Of a stretch of DNA of 58,446 nucleotides, positions 45,395-52,706 are shown in pieces. The DNA lies in contig PMCS01000032.1 of assembly GCA_003154195.1 (NCBI GenBank), positions 1 through 58,446 of the forward strand. Reading direction: 5' to 3'. The translations under genes and the position numbers were made by a program. How positions within the stretch are numbered: position 1 is the first letter of the stretch; each line of letters begins with the position of its first letter. Under the pieces are notes generated by a model, which saw only the letters and a list, made by a program, of their open reading frames with translations, did not search any database and was not told the DNA's origin. Source of the stretch: Candidatus Omnitrophota bacterium (GTDB taxonomy: Bacteria > Omnitrophota > Gorgyraeia > Duberdicusellales > 4484-171).

Positions 45395-46902
45395 AGCAGC
45401 GAACGCTTTTTTTATTGATTATCACGATTGGTATTGTTTTACGTACCGTCATCTATATCGTTAACAATTCTTTCTGGTACGATGAAACTCTTCTTGCTTA
45501 TCCTGTCATAGAAAGTTCATTCGGCCATCTTTTCCTGCCTCTCCGACAAGGCCAGGTAATTGCCCCTATTGGATTTTTAATAGTGACCAAGTTTTTTGCC
45601 CTGGCATTAGGTAATCACGAATATACCTTAAGGCTTTTTCCGTTTGCCTGCGGCATACTTTCGGTATTTATTTTTTGGCGTATCGCCAAGGCAAAACTTA
45701 AACCCGATGCAGCCGTGTGGACCACTATACTCTTTTCGTTTTCTTACTACGCTATCCAACATGCGGCAGAATACAAACATTATGCTTCTGATATATTCTT
45801 TGCCCTTGTTTTATTAGGCTGCGCTCTGTGGGTAGAAAGCGGACGTCTTTCGGTATTAAAATATGCAGCGGCATTGATCAGCGGAGCGTTAAGCATCTGG
45901 TTTTCTTTTCCTTCGGCAATTTTACTTTTTTGTATAGGAGGATACCTTTTGATTAATTCTTTTTTATCGCGCGATTACATAAAAATAAAATGTCTTTTTC
46001 CTATTATATGCGTTTGGGCGATAAGCGGAATTTTCTATTACGCTGGTTATAAAGAACTTATTTTAGGCAAGGCGTTCGGAAAGAGTTACCTGGAAAAATG
46101 GTGGTTAGATGCGGGTGGATTTCCAAATTTTACTTCTTTTAGTTTGGAAAATCTACTTTGGCCGGTTAAGAGCATCTTTTTATTTTTTGATAATCCAATA
46201 GGTATTTTTCCGATAATCGGATTATTGTTATATACCGTTGGCATGCGTTCCTTGTGGCATGAGAATAAAAGATTCGCTTGTTTACTGGTATCTCCCGTTA
46301 TCGTTTCATTGCTTTTGGCTATTGCCGGCATATATCCTTTCAAGGAAAGAGTTGTTATTTTTTTAATTCCCTTTGTCATCATAACAATGGCCTACGGCAT
46401 TGCGGCTATTTTACGGTTTATTAGCAAATATACCCGGTACGGATATATTATAATATTTTTTTTGGTCATCATGAAACCGCTTATGCTTTTTGTTGAGAAT
46501 CCCATCATGCACATTGATGGTTCAAAGAAGGCCATCCGCTATATCCAAGATAATTGGCAGGCCGATGACCAGGGGGTGATTGTCGGATCATTTTCCTACC
46601 CGCAATTTGAATATTATACTTTAGACAGGTATATTCCCTATCATATAATGCGAGCGCATACCTTCGGTATTTCTGATAGGCCGAGTTGGGCAAACAGCAG
46701 AAATGAGCTGAAGGAATACGGCATAGAGTTGTCTAAGTTGACCAATTCTCCACAGCCGGTTTGGATTTTTATAACGGATGATCCCTACAAGGAAAAAGAA
46801 TACCTTATAAGTTTTTTAGCAAAAAAAGGGGAATTACGCCATCGCTATTCATCGAAAAATGCTCACGTTTATAGTTATAAACTGAAAGAGACTAAAACGT
46901 AG
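45391..46902 (+). CDS. GT39-type membrane glycosyltransferase
   Basis: 503 residues with about 11 helices. NNSFWYDETLLAYPVI (residues 25-40) has the paired Asp-Glu of the first loop in PMT-family enzymes; RLFPFACGILSVFIFWRIAK and AEYKHYASDIFFALVL are typical helices 3-5. A soluble C-terminal domain of about 110 residues starts near SKKAIRYIQDNWQ. It probably transfers sugar from a lipid carrier. It is the last gene of a three-gene unit starting at 43549. Confidence 0.78.
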   Translation: MKQRTLFLLIITIGIVLRTVIYIVNNSFWYDETLLAYPVIESSFGHLFLPLRQGQVIAPIGFLIVTKFFALALGNHEYTLRLFPFACGILSVFIFWRIAKAKLKPDAAVWTTILFSFSYYAIQHAAEYKHYASDIFFALVLLGCALWVESGRLSVLKYAAALISGALSIWFSFPSAILLFCIGGYLLINSFLSRDYIKIKCLFPIICVWAISGIFYYAGYKELILGKAFGKSYLEKWWLDAGGFPNFTSFSLENLLWPVKSIFLFFDNPIGIFPIIGLLLYTVGMRSLWHENKRFACLLVSPVIVSLLLAIAGIYPFKERVVIFLIPFVIITMAYGIAAILRFISKYTRYGYIIIFFLVIMKPLMLFVENPIMHIDGSKKAIRYIQDNWQADDQGVIVGSFSYPQFEYYTLDRYIPYHIMRAHTFGISDRPSWANSRNELKEYGIELSKLTNSPQPVWIFITDDPYKEKEYLISFLAKKGELRHRYSSKNAHVYSYKLKETKT

Positions 46903-46950
46903 AAGGAAAACGAAAAAGGCAAATAAAAAAAGTGCCGGGATGAAAAGTAA

Positions 46951-47106
46951 ACCCCGTTAGAGAACTCCGTTCTTTTACCCCGTTAGAAAATTATTTTCTA
47001 ACGGGGCGAGCGGTATTGCGCTGACGGTGGCATTAAACCACCGTCAGCTTTATCGCTGGATAACCGCCGACTAAAGTCGGCGGCTTTCTCTAACGGGGTA
47101 AAATTA
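46951..47106. repeat. ACCCCGTTAGA inverted repeats
   Basis: ACCCCGTTAGAGAA (46951) and ACCCCGTTAGAAAA face TTTTCTAACGGGG and TCTCTAACGGGGT (end 47100). The same word bounds the GIY-YIG gene at 57420. Confidence 0.6.
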
Positions 47107-47167
47107 GAAATATAACCATATTCATAATCGTTTTTGTTACCATCGTTTCTATCCCCCGCGGAGATAG

Positions 47168-47220
47168 TGGTTCGACTACGCTCACCATTCCTTCGAACAA
47201 TCCTGAGCCAAGTCGAAGGA
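47168..47220 (+). repeat. TTCGACTACGCTCACC...CCTGAGCCAAGTCGAAGGA repeat
   Basis: A reverse copy lies at 55121-55174, and the CCTGAGCGAAGTCGAAGG half also at 23930-23949. Words of this type are common REP-like sequences in many bacteria. Confidence 0.6.
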
Positions 47221-47310
47221 TTCAACTACCGCCTCGCCCGGCGCCCGCTTCGACTCGCGAAGCGAGGCGAGCGCTTCGCGCTTGGACTCGGCGAAGTTTC
47301 AAACTCATTA
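47216..47310 (+). repeat. Hairpin element, copy 4
   Basis: AACTACCGCCTCGCCC, a nested TTCGACTCGCGAAGCGAG region, GCTTGGACTCGGCG and AAGTTTCA with CTCATTA. Its 78 bases from 47224 to 47301 are identical to 47345-47422. Confidence 0.65.
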
Positions 47311-47335
47311 CCCCTCGACTCCCTTCGGTCGCTCA

Positions 47336-47427
47336 GGGTAATTTAACTACCGCCTCGCCCGGCGCCCGCTTCGACTCGCGAAGCGAGGCGAGCGCTTCGC
47401 GCTTGGACTCGGCGAAGTTTCATTATA
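47336..47427 (+). repeat. Hairpin element, copy 5
   Basis: GGGTAATTTAACTAC at the start, then the same 78-base body as copy 4, ending AAGTTTCATTATA. A promoter begins seven bases later. Confidence 0.65.
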
Positions 47428-47433
47428 AAATTA

Positions 47434-47462
47434 TTGACTTTCATCTCCATATTCTGTATAAT
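47434..47462 (+). promoter_or_regulatory. Sigma-70 promoter
   Basis: TTGACT, 17-base spacer, TATAAT. The predicted transcript start falls at about 47469, on the A of an ATG. Confidence 0.65.
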
Positions 47463-47468
47463 TTTTTT

Positions 47469-47600
47469 ATGCCCTTCACAACACGGCGTCACCGGCATCA
47501 ACCGAGTCAATCGCTGTCCTGTCATATTTTAACCACAATCATTACCAAAACAAAATCTTCCAAAAAATCAAAAACTACCGGTATTATGCCGGTCTTTTTA
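47469..47600 (+). ncRNA. Candidate short transcript (small RNA or leaderless peptide)
   Basis: Bounded by the promoter at 47434 and a terminator-like ACCGG-TATTATG-CCGGT hairpin (47577-47593) followed by CTTTTTA. The body is A/C-rich with little structure. A leaderless frame starting MPFTTRRHRHQ could be read but runs through the terminator and has no recognisable content. Confidence 0.4.
47577..47600 (+). terminator. Intrinsic terminator
   Basis: ACCGG/CCGGT stem, seven-base loop, T-run after, A-run before. Confidence 0.5.
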
Positions 47601-47638
47601 ATATGCATATTACTAATTTAATAATTTTACCGTCCCAC

Positions 47639-47667
47639 TTGAAAAAATCGGTTTAAAATGGTACAGA
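47639..47667 (+). promoter_or_regulatory. Promoter for the SRPBCC-AAR genes
   Basis: TTGAAA, 17-base spacer, TACAGA. GAGGAAGGGG with ATGTAA (47703-47708), a start codon directly followed by a stop, lies in the leader and might act as a minimal upstream frame. Confidence 0.45.
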
Positions 47668-47786
47668 TTAAGTAGTGTCCTGCGATAGAGGAAGGGGAAT
47701 ACATGTAAAACGTTAGCTATTACAATATAATTATTTTGGGTCAACGCGTAACAACTCTACCTGGGAACACGAGGGTTCATCTTAGT

Positions 47787-48227
47787 ATGTACACTATCAA
47801 TATAACAACTCATGTCGACGCTTCGGCCAAAAAGTTGATGAAGATATGGCGCTATCCTCATAAACTTTGCGCGCATACCAAAATGATAAATAGCTTAACC
47901 GTAATCAAACGCAACAAAGAAAATGTTGTAACCGAATGGAACGTAAATGTCGACGGCTTGAATTTAACCTGGCAACAGAAAGATACCCTCGACTTGAAGA
48001 ATAATAGAGTATCGTTCGAACAAGAGAATGGCGTCTTCGCCCAATATTATGGTTGCTGGGAAATAATCCCCGCCGGGGCGCGGCAATGTACCTTAAAATT
48101 ACGCGTAAATATGGACTGGGGCATTCCGGTCCTCAAACCTTACGTCGGCAGCATCTTAAAAAAGAAATCGGTTCTTATCTTTAAAAGGTTTCTTGACATC
48201 ATCAAGAAAGCAGCAAGCCATGGATAA
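47787..48227 (+). CDS. SRPBCC/START-like lipid-binding protein
   Basis: 146 residues of the coenzyme Q-binding/polyketide cyclase group of the SRPBCC fold. MYTINITTHVDASAKKLMKIWRYP and the WEIIPAGARQCTLKLRVNMDWGIPVLKP strand, then a long C-terminal helix (KKKSVLIFKRFLDIIKKAA), are typical. These proteins bind hydrophobic ligands in a deep pocket. The gene overlaps the next by eight bases, so it is likely a partner of the acyl-ACP-reductase-like protein. I start at ATG 47787; the open frame from 47736 is longer but unlike the family. Confidence 0.7.
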   Translation: MYTINITTHVDASAKKLMKIWRYPHKLCAHTKMINSLTVIKRNKENVVTEWNVNVDGLNLTWQQKDTLDLKNNRVSFEQENGVFAQYYGCWEIIPAGARQCTLKLRVNMDWGIPVLKPYVGSILKKKSVLIFKRFLDIIKKAASHG

Positions 48228-49314
48228 CAAAATAGGGATAGTCATCCATCCCATCGACCGCGAGCTCCTCTATGATTACGAACCGGGCATGAAACGGTTC
48301 GATGCCCCGACCACCCAGAAAATACTGGAATGGATGTCGCCCTTCAAAGCCGCGAATATCGAAGGGATAAAATCCAAAGCCACCCACGAAACCCTGAATG
48401 CCGAGTTGATCATGTGCCCGCTGTTGATCGAGCAGATGGCATCGAACAGCCCGCGAAAAGTTTTTAATAAAGTGGCCAAAACAGTTCGTTTTGCCGAAAA
48501 AAGCGGCTGCCGGATTATCGCCCTCGTCGCCTATACCGCGTTAGTCGGCGAACGGGGCATGAAATTGCAGGAACTGGTCAAAACACCGCTGACTACCGGC
48601 AACCACCTGACTCTCGCCGTGATGCCGGAAACGATATTGCGGGCGATAAAACTCCTGAATTACAAATCACAGCGCCTCAACATGCTTCTTCTGGGCGCTA
48701 ACCCGCTGATCTACATCCTGGTGCATCATCTCGGACACCATCTCCACCAATCCTGTCTTTATTATGCCTCCCAGGATAAAATCAAAGCCTACCATTCTCT
48801 TTTGTCAGCCGCGTTAAAAAAACGGGTAAAAATATTACCGCGTGACCCGGCCGGCGCCATGCGCGACGCCGACATCATCGTCAACGCCACCAGCCGCCTG
48901 CCCGCGTCATTCGACGAACGTTTGCTGAAGAGCGGGGCGATTGTTTTTGACGCTTCCTACCCGCGCCGCATCCAGATCACGCGCAAAGATATTTTATTGA
49001 TCGACGGCATCACCATGCGGCCGCCGGGCCGGCCTAAGTTTAATTTTAATTTCGGCCTGCCGGACGGCCTGTGTTTTCCCTGCATGGCCGAGCCGATGGT
49101 CCTCGCCTTCGAGAACAAATATGAATCTTATTCGCTGGGCAAGGATATCTCTTACGATAAAAGCGAGAGCATTTTCCATATGGCAAAAAAACACGGCTTC
49201 AGCCTGGGCCCCCTGACGTCCTACGAAAAGATCATCCCGGAGGAAAAATTTGCCGATGTGATCAAACATATCAAACCTAAAAAGAAAGTATTCAGTTTTT
49301 TATTGACAAAGTAA
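48220..49314 (+). CDS. Acyl-ACP reductase-like protein, degenerate NADPH site
   Basis: 364 residues. Similar to cyanobacterial long-chain acyl-ACP reductase (AAR): HPID start, AELIMCPLLIEQM (cf. GKYVESCFLPEML), AEKSGCRIIALVAYTALVGE, TTGNHLT. The acyl-binding Cys is in FPCMAEPMVLAFEN (about 287), followed by ESYSLG. The Rossmann motif at about 153 reads LLLGANPLIYILVHHL without GxGxxG, so NADPH binding may be lost. A second paralogue at 50045 keeps it. It overlaps the SRPBCC gene by eight bases. A catalytic or pseudo-enzyme role cannot be decided here. Confidence 0.68.
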   Translation: MDNKIGIVIHPIDRELLYDYEPGMKRFDAPTTQKILEWMSPFKAANIEGIKSKATHETLNAELIMCPLLIEQMASNSPRKVFNKVAKTVRFAEKSGCRIIALVAYTALVGERGMKLQELVKTPLTTGNHLTLAVMPETILRAIKLLNYKSQRLNMLLLGANPLIYILVHHLGHHLHQSCLYYASQDKIKAYHSLLSAALKKRVKILPRDPAGAMRDADIIVNATSRLPASFDERLLKSGAIVFDASYPRRIQITRKDILLIDGITMRPPGRPKFNFNFGLPDGLCFPCMAEPMVLAFENKYESYSLGKDISYDKSESIFHMAKKHGFSLGPLTSYEKIIPEEKFADVIKHIKPKKKVFSFLLTK

Positions 49315-49348
49315 TACTTTTAGTATATACTTTAAGTATATTAAATTT
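49303..49348 (+). promoter_or_regulatory. Strong promoter with two palindromic operator-like sites
   Basis: TTGACA (49303), 17 bases, TATACT (49326-49331). TACTTTTAGTATA and TACTTTAAGTATA form two 13-base direct repeats, the second holding the perfect palindrome TACTTTAAGTA. They overlap the -10, fitting autoregulation by the antitoxin. Confidence 0.65.
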
Positions 49349-49418
49349 ATCACAGTCCGCGGATGAATACGTTAAAATATTTCAACCACAAAGTGATTTT
49401 GTTATAGGGAGAAAAACA

Positions 49419-49658
49419 ATGAGCAAGGCGATATCTCTAAAAATCAATGATATGATTTTTAAGGAGACTGAAGAAATTACCCACAAAACGCATACTCCCA
49501 GAAATTCCTATATTAATGAAGCAATCAAGTTCTACAACCGGTTAATAAAAAGAAAACTCCTGAAAAAGCGCTATCAAAAAGAATCGGCACTGGTAGCAGG
49601 ATATTCCTTAGAGATTAACCGGGAATTCCAGGATATTGAAAATGAAAACGCCCTATGA
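49419..49658 (+). CDS. Ribbon-helix-helix antitoxin
   Basis: 79 residues. A short strand MSKAISLKIND with helix-rich EETEEITHKTHTPRNSYINEAIKFYNRL fits the RHH DNA-binding fold; the acidic C-terminus ending EFQDIENENAL would wrap the toxin. It shares ATGA with the toxin gene and has its own promoter with operator-like palindromes. GGGAG is at the right distance. The call rests mostly on context. Confidence 0.75.
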   Translation: MSKAISLKINDMIFKETEEITHKTHTPRNSYINEAIKFYNRLIKRKLLKKRYQKESALVAGYSLEINREFQDIENENAL

Positions 49659-49993
49659 CCATAAAAAAATGGAATGTTTATGTGGCTGATTTAAACCCTC
49701 GCCACAAGCCGGAACCGGGCAAGATACGGCCGGTGGTCGTCGTCCAAACCAATTTATTAAACAACACCCACCCAACCACTATAACCTGCCCAATTTCTAC
49801 GAACATTAAAAAAGAGGCGATTCTCTTACGGGTGCACTTAAAAAAAAATGAAGCCGGCCTAAAAGAAGCGTCCGACATTTTAGTAGACCAAGTCAGGGCA
49901 ATCGACAATAGCCGGTTTTGCAAGCATCTGGGAATTCTGGAAGATAATTCTATCGAAGAATTGCGTAAATGTTTATCTTTGATTTTAGATTAA
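49655..49993 (+). CDS. MazF/PemK-type toxin
   Basis: 112 residues, family length. VYVADLNPRHKPEPGKIRPVVVVQT (residues 8-32) is the MazF/PemK signature with the RPVVV core; TITCPIST and ILVDQVRAIDNSRF supply the remaining active-site strand. Such toxins cleave RNA at short sequences and are held by their antitoxin. The overlap with the antitoxin gene is four bases. The module sits between the two acyl-ACP-reductase-like genes, which looks like an insertion. Confidence 0.88.
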   Translation: MTIKKWNVYVADLNPRHKPEPGKIRPVVVVQTNLLNNTHPTTITCPISTNIKKEAILLRVHLKKNEAGLKEASDILVDQVRAIDNSRFCKHLGILEDNSIEELRKCLSLILD

Positions 49994-49997
49994 AATT

Positions 49998-50039
49998 ATA
50001 AAAATCAAGCTAATCGCCCCGGCGTACAAGCCTGAGTAG
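49998..50039 (+). pseudogene. Remnant of the radical SAM gene start
   Basis: ATA followed by codons for KIKLIAPAYKPE and TAG. The B12 radical SAM gene at 51186 starts MKIKLIAPARKPEW, so 12 codons match with one residue change, and ATA replaces ATG. It is either a decayed duplicate or a recombination scar. Confidence 0.6.
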
Positions 50040-50044
50040 GCATA

Positions 50045-51052
50045 ATGAATAGTATGGATAAATTCGGCTTTATCGTGCACCCCATCGACATAAAACAGCT
50101 AAAAGAATCCTGGCCGGCCTTAAAATTCCTGCCGCCTGTTTTTATCCGTTTGTTATTAAAATATTGCCCGCCGTTTATGGCCTCTAAAATTAAAGGCGTC
50201 CGCTCTCCCACCGGCAGAGAAATCGAAGGGTATTTCATCGCCTGTCCGCTTTTACCTGAGCAAATGGTAAAGCTGGATGAAAATTTTGTCGTGAAAAAAA
50301 TTATCCAGGCTTGCCGGATTGCGGAAAAATCAGGTGCCAGGATAATCGGCCTGGGCGGGTATACTTCGGTAGTGGGGGATAAAGGCTTGACCATCGCTAA
50401 AAATTTGTCTATACCGGTAACGACCGGTAATTCCTTGACCGCGTGGGCGGTTATCGAAGCAATTTTGCAAACCGCGAAGAAACAAAATAAGGACCTCGCA
50501 AAATCCACCCTGGCGATCATCGGCGCCAGCGGCTCTATCGGTTCGCTATGCGCCCGGAAACTTTCGCGTTATTTTTCCCACATCGTTATTACCGCCCGCC
50601 ACCGGGATAAACTGGAAGGGCTGAAACAGGAAATAAGCAAAGACAATCCAGCCAACATTACCATCGAGGACAATGTGCATGCGGCAGTAAAACTCGCGGA
50701 TATTTTAGTCATAACCACCAGCTCGCCGCAAGCCTTGCTCAACACGGCTGAATTGAAATCAGGCGCGATTGTCTGTGACGTATCAATCCCCAAAAACATT
50801 TACGGCAAGGATAATCCGCGAAGCGATGTCACGATAATTCCCGGCGGGTTAATAAAATTACCGGGAAACGTAGGCCTCGGCGTAAATATTTTTTTACCGC
50901 CCAATGTCGTTTATGGCTGCGTTGCCGAAACGATGCTTTTGACTTTAGAAGGTTTATTTGAAAGTTATTCGCTGGGTGATAAAATACCCTTACAACAGTT
51001 AGACCGGATTCACGAATTAGCTGTTAAGCACGGCCTGACGGTGTGGATGTAG
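50045..51052 (+). CDS. Acyl-ACP reductase-like protein
   Basis: 335 residues, close to cyanobacterial AAR (about 340). FGFIVHPID, EGYFIACPLLPEQM, IIGLGGYTSVVGDKG and VTTGNSLTAW match the acyl-binding half. The Rossmann half has LAIIGASGSIGSLCARKL (about 155-172) with GxSGSIG intact. The catalytic Cys is in VYGCVAETMLLTLEG (about 291), and FESYSLGDK follows. AAR reduces acyl-ACP to fatty aldehyde with NADPH. No aldehyde-deformylating oxygenase is near, so the aldehyde would go elsewhere. ATG 50045 has AGG upstream; ATG 50054 matches the paralogue start. Confidence 0.75.
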   Translation: MNSMDKFGFIVHPIDIKQLKESWPALKFLPPVFIRLLLKYCPPFMASKIKGVRSPTGREIEGYFIACPLLPEQMVKLDENFVVKKIIQACRIAEKSGARIIGLGGYTSVVGDKGLTIAKNLSIPVTTGNSLTAWAVIEAILQTAKKQNKDLAKSTLAIIGASGSIGSLCARKLSRYFSHIVITARHRDKLEGLKQEISKDNPANITIEDNVHAAVKLADILVITTSSPQALLNTAELKSGAIVCDVSIPKNIYGKDNPRSDVTIIPGGLIKLPGNVGLGVNIFLPPNVVYGCVAETMLLTLEGLFESYSLGDKIPLQQLDRIHELAVKHGLTVWM

Positions 51053-51086
51053 TTTGCCGGAAGGCATGATTTTGCTGAGTTTCAAA

Positions 51087-51124
51087 TCCAGCACTAATTT
51101 TGCCATGGCAAAATTAGTGCTGGA
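51087..51124. repeat. Perfect 38-base palindrome
   Basis: TCCAGCACTAATTTTGCC and its complement meet at CCATGG with no loop. It directly precedes the hairpin element copy at 51122. Confidence 0.6.
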
Positions 51125-51183
51125 TAATTCGACTACGGCCTCAATCTGCTCCTTACAGGCTTGATTTCGGCCAAGTCTCATTA
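51122..51183 (+). repeat. Hairpin element, copy 6
   Basis: GGATAATTCGACTAC, stem GGCC-TC-AATC / GATT-TC-GGCC, inner TGCTCCTTACAGGC, AAGTCTCATTA. The end is two bases before the radical SAM start. The TC/TC internal mismatch is the same as in copy 1 while the pairs differ. Confidence 0.65.
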
Positions 51184-51185
51184 AT

Positions 51186-52682
51186 ATGAAAATAAAACTG
51201 ATCGCCCCGGCGCGCAAACCGGAATGGGGAGAAAGTTTCTGGGATTTAAAGACGCTTTGTAAACTCACCGGCAAAAAAGCCGGCGGCGCGCCCCTGGCTT
51301 TGCCTACTCTTGCCGCGCTAACCCCTTCTGATGTCGAAGTTGTTCTCACCGACGAAAACGTCGAACCGATTGATTTTGAGGAAAAAGTAGATTTAATCGG
51401 CATTACCGGCATGACCTGCGTCATCCCGCGCTCTTACGAAATCGCCGACGAATACCGCAAGCGCGGAGTTAAAGTGGTGATGGGCGGAATCCACGTTTCC
51501 ATGCTTCCGGAGGAAGCTATCCAGCATTGCGACGCGGTAGCAATCGGTGAAGCCGAAGGATTCTGGGAAAAAATAGTCCGTGACGCGCAAAAAAATCAAT
51601 TGCAAAAATTATACCGCGGCGACAGTTTCCCTGATTTAACCAATTCGCCGATACCGCGATGGGATTTGCTGAAAAATGATAAGTATACTTTTTTTGTTAT
51701 GCAAACCGGCCGGGGCTGCCCTTATGATTGCGATTTTTGCTCGGTGAAAATATTCAACGGCCGGCAATACCGACATAAAAAAATTGAGAATGTTATAAAT
51801 GAAGTAAAATTGTTGAAAACCATCGACAACCGGAAATGGATTTTTTTTAATGATGACAATATACTTGCCATTCCCGAATACGCTAAAAACCTTTTTAAAG
51901 CGTTATCCGCCTTTAAAAATAATGTCTATTGGTGCCAGGGTTCGTTAAATCGTTTGGATGACGATGAAATCCTGGAGTTAATGAATAAAAGCGGCTGCAA
52001 AGTCATATTTATAGGGTTTGAGTCGATTTCAAAACAAACAATCCAATCTTACAACAAAACTGTCGTCAATAATATTGACAAATATAACAAGGTGATAGAT
52101 AAAGTCCATTCCCATGGCATCAGCGTTTTTGGTTCTTTCATAACCGGCAGCGATAGCGACGATAAAAACGTTTTTGACGATACGGTTAATTTCATAATGA
52201 ATACTAATATTGCCTTTTCGATGATTAATATTCTCGTTGCCCTCCCCGGAACCAAATTGCGATCGAGTCTGGAAGATGCCAATCGAATATTGACGAATGA
52301 CTGGCAGAAGTATAATGCGGAGTTTGTTACTTTTAAGCCAAAATCCCTGTCGACGGAGGAGTTGCACGAAGGAAGAGAAAAAATCCTACGCGATATCTAT
52401 TCTTACAAGAATTTATATAAACGTTTAAAATCCCTATGGAGCCGGAACGTTTTCGTCCGTGACAAATCAAATTGTTCCAACCTTTTTACAAAAGGACGTA
52501 TTCTTTTATCGCTCAAAGGCTTTTTGAGCAAAGATATAAACAAGATATTTTTTATACTAAAAAGCCTCTGGAATAAAAATGTGACATCGGTATCAACAAT
52601 TTTGATAGCTTTATCGTATCACGATTATTCCCTGAGAGAAAAAAACAGAAAGATCATTAAAAACTTAAGCAAAATTATATAG
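51186..52682 (+). CDS. B12-binding radical SAM protein (HpnP/DUF4070-like)
   Basis: 498 residues. N-terminal cobalamin-binding region (about 1-135, DLIGITGMTC, VVMGGIHVSMLPEEA). The radical SAM core has TGRGCPYDCDFCSV near 175-187 with CxxxCxxC, and GFESISKQTI. The C-terminal FKPKSLSTEELHEGREKILRDIY resembles DUF4070 of the hopanoid C2 methylase group. The C-terminal 80 residues are basic and helical. Such enzymes methylate or rearrange lipids and tetrapyrroles. Lying next to acyl-ACP-reductase-like genes it is a candidate for lipid modification. The start is ATG 51186. Confidence 0.78.
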   Translation: MKIKLIAPARKPEWGESFWDLKTLCKLTGKKAGGAPLALPTLAALTPSDVEVVLTDENVEPIDFEEKVDLIGITGMTCVIPRSYEIADEYRKRGVKVVMGGIHVSMLPEEAIQHCDAVAIGEAEGFWEKIVRDAQKNQLQKLYRGDSFPDLTNSPIPRWDLLKNDKYTFFVMQTGRGCPYDCDFCSVKIFNGRQYRHKKIENVINEVKLLKTIDNRKWIFFNDDNILAIPEYAKNLFKALSAFKNNVYWCQGSLNRLDDDEILELMNKSGCKVIFIGFESISKQTIQSYNKTVVNNIDKYNKVIDKVHSHGISVFGSFITGSDSDDKNVFDDTVNFIMNTNIAFSMINILVALPGTKLRSSLEDANRILTNDWQKYNAEFVTFKPKSLSTEELHEGREKILRDIYSYKNLYKRLKSLWSRNVFVRDKSNCSNLFTKGRILLSLKGFLSKDINKIFFILKSLWNKNVTSVSTILIALSYHDYSLREKNRKIIKNLSKII

Positions 52683-52706
52683 CTTTACAAAAAATACGAA
52701 AACAAT

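Larger units (their letters stand above)
46903..47786. other. 884-base non-coding region with repeats, a promoter and a possible small RNA
   Basis: Contents in order: CCCCGTTAGA inverted repeats with an internal GACGGTGG/CCACCGTC stem and a GCCGACTAAAGTCGGC palindrome (46951-47106); a TTCGACTACGCTCACC/CCTGAGC repeat (47168-47220); two identical 78-base repeats (47224 and 47345); a promoter-terminator pair (47434-47600); a promoter (47639) and a start-stop pair ATGTAA (47703). No gene of ordinary length is convincing. Confidence 0.6.

Noticed and set aside
47134-47346. Plus-strand frame across the repeat block
   Set aside because: It translates the two repeat families, contains no conserved pattern and starts without a ribosome site.
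46951-47422. CRISPR array
   Set aside because: The repeats are two long direct copies and inverted words, not short direct repeats with regular unique spacers, and no cas gene is present.
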